A stretch of 64,000 nucleotides of DNA, from contig OZ345360.1 of NCBI GenBank assembly GCA_977006965.1, positions 1,302,001-1,366,000 of the forward strand. The letters run 5' to 3'. Position numbers and translations under genes: made by a program. Below, in pieces: positions 49,753 to 61,054 of the stretch; the first letter of the stretch is position 1, and each line of letters begins with the position of its first letter. The notes beneath the pieces are model-generated. The model saw only the letters and a list, made by a program, of their open reading frames with translations. It was not told the origin of the DNA and did not search any database. The stretch is from Phymatolithon calcareum. Its lineage: Eukaryota > Rhodophyta > Florideophyceae > Hapalidiales.

Positions 49753-50768
49753 ATCACATTAACAGACCCCGCATTAGCCTCCTGCCACTTGACGTCCTTC
49801 TTAAATGCCGCTAAGGCAACCCCTGTAGCGCCCTCCACCACCATTCGATGTTTCCAAAAGCACTCTCGTACCGCCATGCTAATCTCATCCTCATCCACCA
49901 AAATCCATTCATCCACAACTTCAATGCACGGTCCCAGTGTCATCGCTCCTTCCTCAATAGGCCCGGCGCTTCCATCCGACAGCGTCTCCTCGCAATTCAC
50001 TTCCACCACCCTCCCGGCTTTTGCACAATTCGCCATAACTGGCGACTGCCGCGGTTGTGCCCCAACAACACGCCACTTAAACCTACTTCTCTTCTTTAAG
50101 TACGCCGCAATACCCGAGATCAGCCCACCGCCTCCGACCGTAACGTACAGGCAATGCACAAGGTCCATCGCTTCATCACCAGCGCTTCGACGAAGGGCAC
50201 GCTCGATCTCCACGCCAATCGTGCCCTGGCCAGCAACAATCTCTCGATCGTTATACGGCGACACATAAAGTATATCCCCCTCACCAGCATCCTCCGCATG
50301 CTTCCGCGCCGCCCTTTCAGCCGCGAGACAGTCGCCGTCAACCGTGCGCACCTCCAACTTTCCGCCTGTGGTGTGTGCGCGCAAAGCCTCAAGTTTCATG
50401 GGCTTCGCATCCGCGGGCACGAATATAACACCACTTCCACCGAGAAGTTCTAACGCGTGCGCCGTGCCAAGTCCGTGATTTCCAGTTGATGCTGTCACTA
50501 TCGTCTCTTGTCCACGCTGTAGTGCGGTGCTGACACAATTAAGGGCGCCGCGCACTTTGAAAGACCCCGTGATCTGCTCGGTTTCTAGTTTCAAGTACAC
50601 CATCCGCGAACTGGGCCCCGCAGGATCGTGCACACCTTCGAGCCACGTCCGAGACCGCAACATTGGCGTAACTAATGCGGCATTCTCGCAACGCTTCCGT
50701 AGCGCGTTGAGACACTTCTCGGCTTCTTCAACGTCCTCAGCGATCATCGATGCTGTGAGGACCGTCAT
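49674..50768 (-). CDS. Fold-type II PLP enzyme: threonine/serine dehydratase or serine racemase
   Basis: A 364-residue pyridoxal-phosphate enzyme. It has the Schiff-base lysine motif GSFKVRGALN near residue 70, the substrate loop TASTGNHGLGTAHAL, the phosphate-binding VTVGGGGLISGIAAYLK, and a C-terminal cofactor region VEGATGVALAAF and VNVIVACGKNID. This is the biodegradative threonine dehydratase / serine racemase subfamily with no ACT regulatory domain. Which reaction predominates cannot be told from sequence. The open frame begins with GTG at 50867; ATG at 50768 is preferred, and M41 in the open frame (MIAEDVEE) is another candidate. The last 20 codons and the 3' flank have a duplicate at 42000-42670. 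Confidence 0.88.
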   Translation of the reverse strand: MTVLTASMIAEDVEEAEKCLNALRKRCENAALVTPMLRSRTWLEGVHDPAGPSSRMVYLKLETEQITGSFKVRGALNCVSTALQRGQETIVTASTGNHGLGTAHALELLGGSGVIFVPADAKPMKLEALRAHTTGGKLEVRTVDGDCLAAERAARKHAEDAGEGDILYVSPYNDREIVAGQGTIGVEIERALRRSAGDEAMDLVHCLYVTVGGGGLISGIAAYLKKRSRFKWRVVGAQPRQSPVMANCAKAGRVVEVNCEETLSDGSAGPIEEGAMTLGPCIEVVDEWILVDEDEISMAVRECFWKHRMVVEGATGVALAAFKKDVKWQEANAGSVNVIVACGKNIDPGLFVDIVSGSKPSVGK

Positions 50769-52559
50769 GATGCAGCCGAAGAGCTTGGATAACAAACAGA
50801 GGAGAATAATGGACACATTAGCCGCGTTGTAAAAGAAAATGTTCCGATCTACATCATGATGATGCACTATGAACGGGTGGTGGGGCTGTGATCAGTACGG
50901 TTCTGCAGACTACTGCATTCTGTAGTTCTCGTTCCACAACCATGTCGCTTATTGGCCAATAGAAGGATCAGACTGAATAATCCAGTCAGAACATAGTCAG
51001 TTCTTTTGCAATTCAGAAATCGGAACCTGAAATCAATGCCGACTCAACTCTCACCTGAACATAGCACCGTCGCGAAAATGCAAGCCGAGAGACTTTACGA
51101 GTGCACATAGCGCCCGTGTTCACCTTTCGTGAGCAGAGGCGCCTAATTTACGAGCGTGTCCACTCATCCACGTTCGTGCGATGTCTTAAGTTTTCCTCGT
51201 CTCTATGTCGAGGCTCGTGCCCTTTGATTAAATATGTTGTTACAGTAGTCGGATTGTGGACCTGAATTGCCTTTGTAGATAAATTTTTGCTCATTTCGAT
51301 CGAGAACATACCCAGAATTTACCCGCCTTCGGCTGCTCCCATAATGCTCGTTAAGACCCAGAGAGACACTACTTAACCAAAGCGACCACGACATGAACGC
51401 AGAAGAAGCTGGCAACCCACCCAGGTACCCACTCAAGAAGCGCTCATCATTCGTGCTTGGCCGTCTGGCCCAAAATGCACCTGCAGAAGATGATCAATGG
51501 CCCGACAGCATCCCCTGTTCCTGTCCTGCTTTCGTAACATGCAAAGATGGAGGCGTCTCCTCCGTCAGCAGTGCTTCATCGTGATGGACACTTTACAAGT
51601 CAGTCATTCCGTTCTTGTTCCTCCGCCGCACATCACCGAAGAATCTCCACTGCCGTCTGAGCAGGTTATTTTCTATGTGTAAACCAGATGCAATACTGGC
51701 CCATCATCTCCGCTGACGCAACGCGTTCAAGTTGCATTTACAAAGAAATTCTCAAGGCGAAATACAAGCCATAAGTACCTCAAAACGTGGAACATCGATA
51801 CCGACATGATACAACTCCAAATTATACCGCACCAAACTATGGGTACCCAAAGTTGCGACATTCAGCCGTTCCGCATCGTCCGCGATGTGAATTCCGCAGA
51901 GCGCATAAGCACTCCGACTCGAATTGCGGATCTCCTGCGTCATGCAAAAGAACAACATGGGTCTCCTAACTGCACCCGTTCTGAGACCAAGTGGGGCTGT
52001 CACTGCGTCCGCTGTTCTTTTGTGAGCGCAGAAAGATTGCGTGTCGCTTTTCGAGTCAACCGCCGAGTTTTGAATGGCTCGCGGGTAGTCAATCCCGCGG
52101 GCATGGACCATTTTGTTCGTGTTACCAGTTCGTCTGATCGCCATACCCCCGCCGCGCCGCTTGTTTATACCCAGAGCCTAGACTGTATCGTTGACAGGAA
52201 ATAGAGAGCAAGCATTCATTTCTCTTCGACGAGACCCGATTTTTCAAGTCCGGTTTGAGAATGTGGGGGCTGACCTTCCATGGGGGCCAGTCCAATGTGG
52301 AGTCACGGGAGCATGGCGTGATGGCGATAGTCGCTGGATGCATTTAAGTTGGAGCTTTTCTGCTGGGATGTCGGTATCGATGCTCAACATTCTGAGGTAG
52401 TTTGTAGTTCACTTGTACCATATCTTTGTAAACTCAATTTGTTCTCTTAGTTTTCCATTCAATACCCTCGACTTTTCAGCACGTTCTGTTTGTTATCGTG
52501 ATTGACTTGAATGCTGTCGAAAGCAGCACTTGGTACTTGCTTTCGAATTTGGATGTCCC
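50769..52559. other. Spacer with possible small genes
   Basis: No firm gene. Two plus-strand ATG frames, 51393-51584 (63 codons, S/P/A-rich) and 51806-52204 (132 codons, containing NCTRSETKWGCHCVRC), could be exons of an unidentified gene, but I see no convincing splice pair or family. The left part contains the dehydratase promoter. Confidence 0.3.
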
Positions 52560-53047
52560 TGACAGAACTACGGCCGTCTGAAAACTGCAGGGAAGAATGA
52601 ACAAAGATCCATGGAAAAGGAAACTTTCCTTTTCGCTTTCCGTCTTTCTCAGCACGATATCGGGAGTATATTCACCATCTTGAAGGCCCGGGATATTACA
52701 GTTTCTTTTTCCGGACTGAGGACATGTTCATTCACTCGGCTGCGGAAGGACACATGACGAAGAATCAGTCAGGCTCTTTCAGGGGGACGGTCGGTAGATC
52801 ATGGGTACCTGGATGCGGCTTGCCACAAAGCAGCTCTCTGTCGCCAAGCCTTTGGAACCTGTACATTTTGGATCTGGATGTCAAAGTCGAGGATGTGGAA
52901 CAGTTTAGCTTTGCCGATGACACAAGCTTCCATGCTAGAGGTAACAACTGGGATGAAGTCACCGAGAAACTAAACCAAGCGGCACGGGCCCTATGCAGTT
53001 TTTGCAAGAAACTTCGAATCAAGGTCAACGCAACGAAATGCAAATTC
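52560..53047 (+). pseudogene. LINE reverse transcriptase remnant, part 1 (host LINE)
   Basis: From 52724 the frame reads HMTKNQSGSFRGTVGRSWVP, LPQSSSLSPSLWNLYI and the catalytic FADD box in EQFSFADDTSFHARG, then KKLRIKVNATKCKF: fingers/palm of a non-LTR reverse transcriptase. It ends at a stop where a piece of about 1.25 kb of other sequence begins; the next LINE part resumes near 54310. Confidence 0.8.
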
Positions 53048-53609
53048 TGATAGCGAGGTAGGCTAGGAGACTGCCTGCCTTGACAGATTTTAGAAAGATC
53101 TGCGGTTTTATTCGAAACATAAAACCGAAATTTTGGCGACTTTGCTTTCACGGCGTCCAACGGTCTAGCTCCCCAGAGAAGGCGAGCAGTGTCGCGCTTC
53201 TCCTTACTAGAGTTCCCGGACACCGTCCTGTAACTCTTAGGAACCTCCTCCCGGACAAGCACCGCTTGCCGGAGAACCGGATTGCCGTAGTTGTAGCCGT
53301 GCGTTAGCTTCACTACTACTACAAAAGACTATGAAGGGTGGGTGGGTGGTCAACAAAAAACGCGGGCTGCCAACTCGAAAAGCTCACCTGTCTAGCCTCC
53401 GCCGAGAAATCAGATATCGCACGAGTCCTTGTGGGAAACGGACAGCCGGTGTACCAAAAAACTCCTCACGCTGTTCGCTGCCTTACGAGCGGTTCACGTC
53501 TCGGTTCAGGCACGTTCCGAAGTGCGTGCCGCCGTGTGAACGCGTCTGCAAGCTTGAGTTCAAGGTTTCTTCGGCGTCCTGCTTGATATAGGGATTTCGA
53601 TTGGAGAGG

Positions 53610-54140
53610 CTCGGACTATGGAGCAGTTGCTGGCGACTGTGCGCGCCGGTGGGACTGTCGTGCAAGCTTTCGACTCTACGCTGCGTGGCGCCGCGTTTTC
53701 AACCGCCGCCAGGTGTGCGCGCCCGTGAATGTGACGCACAAAGTCTCGGCCTGTCGCGGCATGGCGCCGCGTGGAGCAACCTGATGAGAGGGTCGCATGG
53801 AAAGCGTCCAGAAGGCGTTCTTGGCCCGGTCGTCACGCGCCTAACGGTTCTTTCAGGCGGCCACCTGTTGTGGCGCCCAGGCGCTGTCGGGCGACTTAGG
53901 TTGTCGCAGGAGCGTCTTAGCGCATGGAGGCTTCTCGAATGCCGCGGGTTGCGGCTCGAGATGGTGTCGAACGACTTGGCTCGGCACGGGAATCCTTCGA
54001 GCGCCGCTGCTCCTTGACTGCCACTGGTTGCGGCTCCAAGACAGTCTTTGGTGTTGCCGATCAACGCCCAAATGTCATCGCGCGTGGTCGCTTTCCGGCT
54101 GCCACCGGATGTGGCGCCGAGACAGAACAAAGGGTATCGA
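53610..54140. repeat. Degenerate minisatellite, period about 78-92 bp
   Basis: A core like GCCACxGGTTGTGGCGCCxAG recurs near 53682, 53775, 53862, 53942, 54021 and 54102, with divergent spacers. It lies inside the sequence that interrupts the LINE. Confidence 0.55.
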
Positions 54141-54309
54141 TCCATGCGGGTCATCGGCGGTAGTTGTCTTGCAGAGGCGTGTATGCCATCATCGGTGGTT
54201 GCACGCGGTGTTTGATCTCAAGAGGTAGGTGATGGCAGGATTGAGGTGGGCAGATCTGAGAAGATCGCCATACCTCCGTACCGTCTCTGGCCTTGCTGCT
54301 CCGACAAAG

Positions 54310-55100
54310 GGTGTTCTTCGAAAAGGGTAGTATTGGGTTTTGCGGCTGGCGGAAGACGTCCAAAGGACATACTGAACCAGGCAGTCACTATTGACAATGA
54401 ACCCATCGAAGCAACGACCGACTACAAGTTTCTGGGAGTGCATTTCGACTAGCGGCTAAGCTTCAAGAAACACTGCACAGAAATCTCCCGGAAACTGAAG
54501 GCTAAGACTAGCTTCATGCGTGCGCTGAGCGGAACGAGTTGGGGAGCGGACGAGGCCACAATGGAGGCATTCCGGAAGAGCTACTGCGAACCGGTCGCCC
54601 TTTACGGTGCATATGCATACGCGGTGCATGGTTTTGAGACCCACACTCGGCAAGTGGAGGTCTCTCGAAACGAGGCAGTTCGTGTTTCCTGTGGTTTTCT
54701 GAAGGCAGCAAAAACTGCTAACTTACCTAAACTGACCGGTATTCGAAACCTGAGGGAAATTGGCGAAGAGGATGGGGCTCTGGTTATGGAAAAGAATCTT
54801 CGTAGAGACCGGAGGGCACCAGTGGTACAAGCAACGAACGAGCGCACCAAACCGTCAAAAAGGCAAACCAGGTCATGGCGCAACGCCAGCGCCGAACTCC
54901 TGGCATCCAAAAGAATTCTGGTATGGCCGCGGAGCAGTATTTACAGTCCCATACCGAAGGACCGCTCAGCGGGCCGACTGTCAATTCTCAACACGCCAAT
55001 CTCCGCACAGGCCGACGAGGCGGAAAAACTGGCGACAGCGGGAAGGTTCATTGGGGAAAGGCATACGGAGCACCCGGCGGACATGGAAATATGGACGGAT
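54310..55100 (+). pseudogene. LINE reverse transcriptase thumb and linker, part 2 (host LINE)
   Basis: Same element as 52560-53047. It reads IEATTDYKFLGVHFD, TAG at 54450-54452, then RLSFKKHCTEISRKLKAK, RALSGTSWGADEATMEAF and YCEPVALYGAYAY, and later AGRFIGERHTEHPADMEIWT where a downstream domain begins. It is cut at 55100 by the copia LTR and continues at 61678 (the joined reading is DMEIWTD then DSVGAIPEAALQSL). Nonsense codons show it is dead. Confidence 0.8.
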
Positions 55101-55723
55101 TGTCGAGAAAACTCTACCAAACGAGGTAGAACAGGTCGGGCACCTCAGGACGATTATTCCCGGTGCCTCGCTCGCAGAACCGGCGCGTGGCGGCACAGTG
55201 GTAGTGCGGGCCGTACGCGTGAACTGCTTATTGAGCGGGTGGCGCCTCCCAGGCGTACTCAGTTACGGGGGGAGACGGTGTGTGAAGTAGGATGTGTGTA
55301 CTTTTACTTGATTCCGACTTGCCGAGTTTAATGAGATGGGAAACTATTCTAGCTTATATAGTATCCATCTACAGGGGGGAGCTCGAGACTACTTTGGCTT
55401 AGACTGTCGTATATTGCAGACAGTTAACCGCACGCTAATCGAGATGTTTCGGTTCGCAACGTATGCGTGCCGTTAGGTGCTAGCAATGTAGCGTAAGATT
55501 TGCGGATAGTCTCGAGAGCTGTGCTCGGTGTTCTGCACAGCGACCTCTTGTTTCGGTTAGGTCTTCTGTAGGCTATTGTCGGTACGCAACCGACAATATT
55601 GATTGTCTTCTCGTCTTGAACGTCAATCACGGGTGATCGTTGCTTGACCGTTGACTGGCTCGATGAGGGTGTGCCAGGCTGCGCACATATAACCGATGGA
55701 TGAACAGGATCGAATCTGCGACA
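55101..55723 (-). repeat. 3' LTR of the copia element
   Basis: 623 bp; differs from 61055-61677 at its fifth base (G versus C) and near position 600 (GGATGAAC versus GGACGAAC). Confidence 0.93.
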
Positions 55724-55764
55724 CACCCTATTTTTGACGAGAGACAATCGTACTCGCGAGAAAG

Positions 55765-58700
55765 TTATTTCGTTTTTCGGGTGATCCATTGCTCAATTGG
55801 GTGAGACAAAGAAGCAGATTCCATGACTTTCAGCAGTTGATGAGGTGCCATTATTTTTGTCATGCAATCGGCGAGGTTATAACCGGAGCGAATGTAGCCA
55901 ATGTCAGCAATCTCATGCTTCTCGTATGCTTCACGACAAGCCGCGACATCGATCATAAGCCGACGCTCCGTAGTTCTTGAAGCCTTAACGATAACATCAA
56001 ACAATGACTTACTATCAGTGAACATTTGAATGGGTATTGTTTGCCGAAGTAGGGATTCCAAATCATGCTTGAGCATGAACGCGTAATCGAACGCGTCTGC
56101 AAACGCATGACACTCGGACGCCATTGCAGAGCGTGTTACACGTTGGCACTTGTAAGATCGGTAGCCGATGATAGAACACTGATTGGCGCGGTCGCACAAG
56201 GTGATGATAATACCAAGCTGGGAAGAGAGATCGCGATTATTCGCATGACTGGCGTCTGCGTACGCTCGAATATGAAGAGAATTGCGGTCCAGATTGGGAA
56301 ACTTGACTTGAACCTTATGGCGCTGTAGGTGACGAATAATCTTGTTCAACTTTCTTGCGTCCTGGTCACCATCGAAGTCCTTCTCCGTTACTTGAGCGGT
56401 CTGCGATACTGCGCACGCGACATCGGGGCGACAGTTGGTGGTCCATGCTAGTTGAGCGCGTTTTGAGCGGAACACTTCGAATGTGCATGGTACATATGCC
56501 AGAGACAGCTTCTGTATGTACTCATTCATATCTGTCGTGACCAGAGTATTGTCCTTCTTCTGTTCGACCGTCATGCCAAAAAATTTTGCGATGCCGAACT
56601 TTCGCGGTGTGGTGTCAAATCTTTGGCCAGTCCGTTCTGTCCAGCGCTTAAAGTTTTCATCTCCGGTCTGGATAGTATCGTCGACATACACACCAGACAT
56701 ACCACATAGACGATTGCCAACATGACGGGTGTACAAACTCAAATCGCCATCGGTTGGAATCATTCCGAGTTCCTTAATGTGGTGTTCGCGGAGCGTGTGG
56801 TGCCAACGATCTCCAGAGTCGGCGAGCCCATACAAAGGTTTCATCAGCTTCAGCAGTTGGTTTGGCTTTAGATGAAACTCTTTCGTGCCTTCCATGTAGA
56901 CTTCCCGCATCAGTTCGGAAGATGACTGGAGGAAAGCTTGGGCGATGTCTTGTGTCCAAACCTCGAAACCCATAATTGAAGCTATTGAAAGCAAAAGACG
57001 GACTGATTCCATGCGTAAGTTTGGTGACGCATGTACTAGGCTTAGCTTGTCCCGATCACGGTGGCCTCCGATGACGAATCTGGCCTTATAGCGTTCTTCA
57101 TCCGTGTTTACATCCTTGATGCTTAGTAGTACTCGTCCGCGCAAAACATTTGCTCCTTCTGGGAGCTCATGCCGAAAGACAATTTTGAAAGTCCCCCTTT
57201 CACTTAAACCGGAGAGTTCCTTTTCAATTGCCGTTGCCATTTCTGGGCTTGTTGCTCTTGGATCATTCTTGTCAATAATCTCCGTGGCGTACGTTTCAAA
57301 AGTATTAGACGGTAGAGCATGGGGTGACACGTAGTCTCTGCGCCAGGGACCAAATGAGTCTGAAATCTCTCGTACAGTTTCTTCGCTTTCCTGAAGAGGG
57401 CCGGTGTATGGTTTGAGCTGCGAAATTGCGTACAGTTGGAGGATACCGGGTCGTATTTCAATGGACAGCATTCGGCCATTTTCACTGATCTCTGACACCG
57501 GAACCGGATAAGAGTAGCCACGGAGCTCTTCCCTGTAGACGCGGACCAGGTCACCGATTTTGTAAATATGGTCTGAAGCCTCCGGTACTTTCGATCGCAG
57601 AGCACGAGTAATACGGAGGTTATTTGAGATACGAAAATACTCCTCCCGTGCTGTCCGTAGAGCTTCGAACCTCATTTTTTGGTTCGGGAGCGTATTAGTG
57701 AGACCCACTGGAGCGTACCGTGGCATAATTCCGAAAACGAGAAATGATGGCACCAGACCTTCGGGGCCCAATGTATCATTCATGGCCTTAACGGCTGTTT
57801 TGAGGATCATGTCTGGACCCATAGTTGGGCATTGAATCTCCACTTTTCTGTAGATATTGCGCAATGGTGCGTGGTACCTTTCGCAAATACTAATACCGTT
57901 GTGATGCTGCACACCTGAGAATTTTAAGACAACGCCGTTGCCATTCGATAGAGATTCCCACTCGGATGATGTGAAGCAGGAACCTTGGTCGCAAAAAATC
58001 GTATCCGGCATACCAGAATAAACGAGCGCCCAACATCGAAGAAAAGCATCCCAAACAGCTTCGGTGGATACTTGGGTGAGGAATTCAGCAGCTCCGAAGT
58101 GAGTCCCCAGGTCCACGATATGGAGCGCATAGCGGGTACCAATTTTGAAGAGATCCATAGAAAGCTCCCTGTTGAAGACAATATCATCAATATTCGGGGA
58201 GCCGACCTGAAATCGGATCTGTCGACGATCGATTCTTGAGCAGGGATCACAGGATTTTTGAATTTCCTTAAGAACGGAAAGGGTGCCGGATGGTAGGTCA
58301 TCCCTTTTGATGCGCTTGAGTAGTGCGAACAGCTTGTCTGATGATGGGTGTCTGTAGTGTCGATGGAGCTTTAGTAACTCGGCTTTCGTATAGTACGCCT
58401 CACTCAGCCAACGTACCCAAAGGTGTCCCATCTCATGCACAATTGGGATCGACCAGTGTGTGTGCTCGAGCTTATACTCACGGATATTGATGTTCAATCC
58501 ATGCTTGAGGAGAACATCGTAGCCTAGTAGCAGCGGAACATCAGTGTCGACGACATCGGCTTCAAACTCAATACCATGCCCGTCTGGCGTTGGTAAGTCT
58601 ATGTGAATGAGTCCGCGAGAGTCGTGAATTACATTCCCAAACTTGAATCGAAAATGACTTGGTTGCAAGTTTAGAGTACTGCCGCATGATGCCATGTATG

Positions 58701-58881
58701 CGCGAGCTTGTCGTATACCTATGCACGAACGCGAAGCTCCAGTATCAATCACTGCGCCTTCAAATTTGCAAAGTCTTGCTGGGTTGGAAACCGATTGTGC
58801 ATTCAGTACTTTCTTGATGCGATTTCGGTTGTACGCTGAGATGGGTTTAGCCCTCGAGCTGACCATTTTGGATCGGCTCAT
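55765..58881 (-). CDS. Copia Pol polyprotein (protease, integrase, RT, RNase H)
   Basis: 1,038 residues from ATG 58881. The order is: protease with VIDTGASRSCIG; integrase zinc region (HRHYRHPSSDKL, CDPCS) and D-D-E core (LSMDLFKIG, FCDQGSCFTS, ISICERYHAP); reverse transcriptase (VWTQDIAQAFLQSSSEL, GVYVDDTIQTGDENF with the YVDD box); RNase H (RAYADASHANNRDLSSQLG, MFTDSKSLFD). The frame is the same as that of Gag, separated by TGA at 58960-58962 and a second TGA about 13 codons on. So Pol might be made by double read-through, by internal initiation, or from a spliced or separate RNA. Upstream of 58881 the open frame begins only at 58893 (GTG). Confidence 0.93.
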   Translation of the reverse strand: MSRSKMVSSRAKPISAYNRNRIKKVLNAQSVSNPARLCKFEGAVIDTGASRSCIGIRQARAYMASCGSTLNLQPSHFRFKFGNVIHDSRGLIHIDLPTPDGHGIEFEADVVDTDVPLLLGYDVLLKHGLNINIREYKLEHTHWSIPIVHEMGHLWVRWLSEAYYTKAELLKLHRHYRHPSSDKLFALLKRIKRDDLPSGTLSVLKEIQKSCDPCSRIDRRQIRFQVGSPNIDDIVFNRELSMDLFKIGTRYALHIVDLGTHFGAAEFLTQVSTEAVWDAFLRCWALVYSGMPDTIFCDQGSCFTSSEWESLSNGNGVVLKFSGVQHHNGISICERYHAPLRNIYRKVEIQCPTMGPDMILKTAVKAMNDTLGPEGLVPSFLVFGIMPRYAPVGLTNTLPNQKMRFEALRTAREEYFRISNNLRITRALRSKVPEASDHIYKIGDLVRVYREELRGYSYPVPVSEISENGRMLSIEIRPGILQLYAISQLKPYTGPLQESEETVREISDSFGPWRRDYVSPHALPSNTFETYATEIIDKNDPRATSPEMATAIEKELSGLSERGTFKIVFRHELPEGANVLRGRVLLSIKDVNTDEERYKARFVIGGHRDRDKLSLVHASPNLRMESVRLLLSIASIMGFEVWTQDIAQAFLQSSSELMREVYMEGTKEFHLKPNQLLKLMKPLYGLADSGDRWHHTLREHHIKELGMIPTDGDLSLYTRHVGNRLCGMSGVYVDDTIQTGDENFKRWTERTGQRFDTTPRKFGIAKFFGMTVEQKKDNTLVTTDMNEYIQKLSLAYVPCTFEVFRSKRAQLAWTTNCRPDVACAVSQTAQVTEKDFDGDQDARKLNKIIRHLQRHKVQVKFPNLDRNSLHIRAYADASHANNRDLSSQLGIIITLCDRANQCSIIGYRSYKCQRVTRSAMASECHAFADAFDYAFMLKHDLESLLRQTIPIQMFTDSKSLFDVIVKASRTTERRLMIDVAACREAYEKHEIADIGYIRSGYNLADCMTKIMAPHQLLKVMESASLSHPIEQWITRKTK

Positions 58882-58959
58882 GCAACTGGCCACAAAGCAT
58901 GGCCGCCCGGAAAATACGTGTCAGGCTGGATGGAAGCTTGCATAGAGTGTGCGAGCTTG

Positions 58960-60912
58960 TCAGCAAAGTTTGTTGAAAAAAAGCTCTTCATCGGAGCCGT
59001 ATTGTCCACCATCGGAGTGCGTTTCAGTTGTTCTGTCCGCGATGTTGAACCTGACGTCCACGATGTGGTTGTCTGTTGTGCTTTCTTCACTGGTTTCTGG
59101 ACCATGATCCACTGTGTCGGAGGTTGCATCTTCCAGCGCAATGGCCAGGCATGCAAGAATTTGAGCTGCCGGTTTCCCTTGTGTTAATTGCTTGTGTACA
59201 CCGTCAAGAATACCGCCGCCTTTCTTTCGTCTTGCGATCTCAGCTCTGCATTCACGGTGGTAATTGAGGTGTTTGTTGGAATCACAATCAAAACATCGCA
59301 TGACCTTTCCTTTCAAGTGGCCATTCTCAACTTTGTTATCACCGCATTTCTTGGAGCGTTTGTGGGGTATACGACCGAAGCGGCGGTCAGTGAACAATAT
59401 CTCAAAATCCGTTTGGACATCTGTGGTTGCAGTTGCTTGATAGACATCTCTGGTTTTGAGCGATCCACTGTTTCTGGAGGAGCGAGTGTTATTGTCCTCG
59501 ACTTGTGCCGCTGTTAGGATGGATAATGACAGTGAGTCAAAAGAGCTGTTTTTGCTTTCAAGAGATGCCAACTGTGGAACCTTCGTAAACGCAACGCCCT
59601 GAATAGCCATGCGAAGATACTGTAGCAAATGCTTGTCCGCGCGTTCGTCGAGTGGTAGATCATTGGCGAGTTTGAGGAATTTGTTCGCCGTCCTCGTTAC
59701 CGCGCGACTATTTCGAGTGTTTCTGGGCCCTTCATCTGGTGCTAACAGCTCGTCTTGTAGTGATACAGATAATAGCGCGTCCCTTGTTCGCGCATGAGTG
59801 ACTGCAGAGCTGTAGGTGTTGTGCATCAATTCAGTAAATCCCTTCCATGTTGCGTTTGGAGAGGCATGATACCTTTCATAGCTCATTAGCGGTCCGGGAC
59901 CAAGGGACCATTGAATAATGCTCAATAGGGATTCATCATCTGTGATGTCATGTGCCTTGCCCATTTCCTTGAACTTGTGTAAATGGTTCGCCCAGGACTT
60001 GTTGTCAGTACCGGAGAACAATTGACTTTCGTCCCGAAATTTCTTCATGACAGTTTGCAAAAAGACTGTCTTCTGTCGAGAAGAGGGGAAATTGTCTCTT
60101 GCATCCGATGACGTGACGGGGCTTACTTCTTTCCTTTGTGTTTCGGCCGAAGGGCTTGACTCGGGTGGTGCGGGAGACTCAGTCTGTTGAGAAACGACGT
60201 GGTCTTTCGGAGGACTGCGCCTCTGGTGAAGGGTTTGCGCGGCAGACATCATTTGTTCATGCATCGCTGAAGAACCTGTAAGTAGTTTGGAATACTCATG
60301 GTTGTCCACATTGTCAGTCCGAGTGTGCGCATGAGCTCGTGTGGGCTCATCTTTGACAAGAGGAAAAGTCGCTGTTTGACTTCTTTGAATGGGAGTTGCA
60401 GAAAAAAGTTGTCTTTGAGCCACGGGAGTCTCTGTGGGCGTTTCGATGAAAGGCTCGAAACGTTTGGGGAACGGTGCGAATTTGTGCATTGCATAACGTT
60501 TGCTGGATTCCTCATAAAGTTTGTCTTGTTCGGCCTTGACATCGTCTGTTACCTTCTCATCTTCATTGGTTGAGTATAGCACTTCGGCTGCTTGCAAAGG
60601 AAGAGGCACAACGAAGGACAGGGGGACATCAACACCGGCGGTATCTAGGATTTCGGGAAGAAGATCATAAAAACGCAATCCTTCGCTCTCGATTACTTCA
60701 TTGTGGAAGAGCAGGCTTGGGCTGAAGTAGCTTGCGACCCTTGCACGGACCGCTTCGCTTGAGTTGGATTCCATGGAGATGATATCGATCAAAATGTGGT
60801 ACACGCCCTTGACGAAGCGATCAGACGGAAGTAGGCAGTCGATGCGATTCTGGATTCGGCGCAAAAGCGAGGTCCGCTTAGCTGGCGTGAAAACAGAGGC
60901 TTCTCGCGGCAT
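58960..60912 (-). CDS. Copia Gag-like protein
   Basis: 650 residues from ATG 60912 (MPREASVFTPAKR). The N-terminal half is charged and P/T/S-rich. A capsid-like helical region follows (LFSGTDNKSWANHLHKF, DESLLSIIQWSLGPGPL, WKGFTELMHNTYSSAV). A CxxC...HxxC knuckle-like motif (CFDCDSNKHLNYHREC) near residue 560 would bind RNA. It ends in TGA at 58960 and is in frame with Pol. Confidence 0.88.
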   Translation of the reverse strand: MPREASVFTPAKRTSLLRRIQNRIDCLLPSDRFVKGVYHILIDIISMESNSSEAVRARVASYFSPSLLFHNEVIESEGLRFYDLLPEILDTAGVDVPLSFVVPLPLQAAEVLYSTNEDEKVTDDVKAEQDKLYEESSKRYAMHKFAPFPKRFEPFIETPTETPVAQRQLFSATPIQRSQTATFPLVKDEPTRAHAHTRTDNVDNHEYSKLLTGSSAMHEQMMSAAQTLHQRRSPPKDHVVSQQTESPAPPESSPSAETQRKEVSPVTSSDARDNFPSSRQKTVFLQTVMKKFRDESQLFSGTDNKSWANHLHKFKEMGKAHDITDDESLLSIIQWSLGPGPLMSYERYHASPNATWKGFTELMHNTYSSAVTHARTRDALLSVSLQDELLAPDEGPRNTRNSRAVTRTANKFLKLANDLPLDERADKHLLQYLRMAIQGVAFTKVPQLASLESKNSSFDSLSLSILTAAQVEDNNTRSSRNSGSLKTRDVYQATATTDVQTDFEILFTDRRFGRIPHKRSKKCGDNKVENGHLKGKVMRCFDCDSNKHLNYHRECRAEIARRKKGGGILDGVHKQLTQGKPAAQILACLAIALEDATSDTVDHGPETSEESTTDNHIVDVRFNIADRTTETHSDGGQYGSDEELFFNKLC

Positions 60913-61054
60913 CTTGGGTTATAGTAGCGACTTGACGTAAAGGCAGGGTCAAAAGGAAACGATGACCTTGTCGCTTGGGAGCAAAAGGTCGGAAGATATG
61001 GTTCGGGAAAGATTCGCTTGCAGTTGTTTGGAGAATATCCCGCGTATTTCGAAA

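Noticed and set aside
50769-50867. N-terminal extension of the dehydratase
   Set aside because: The first codon is GTG and the extra residues are not conserved-looking; an ATG start at 50768 gives a normal family length.
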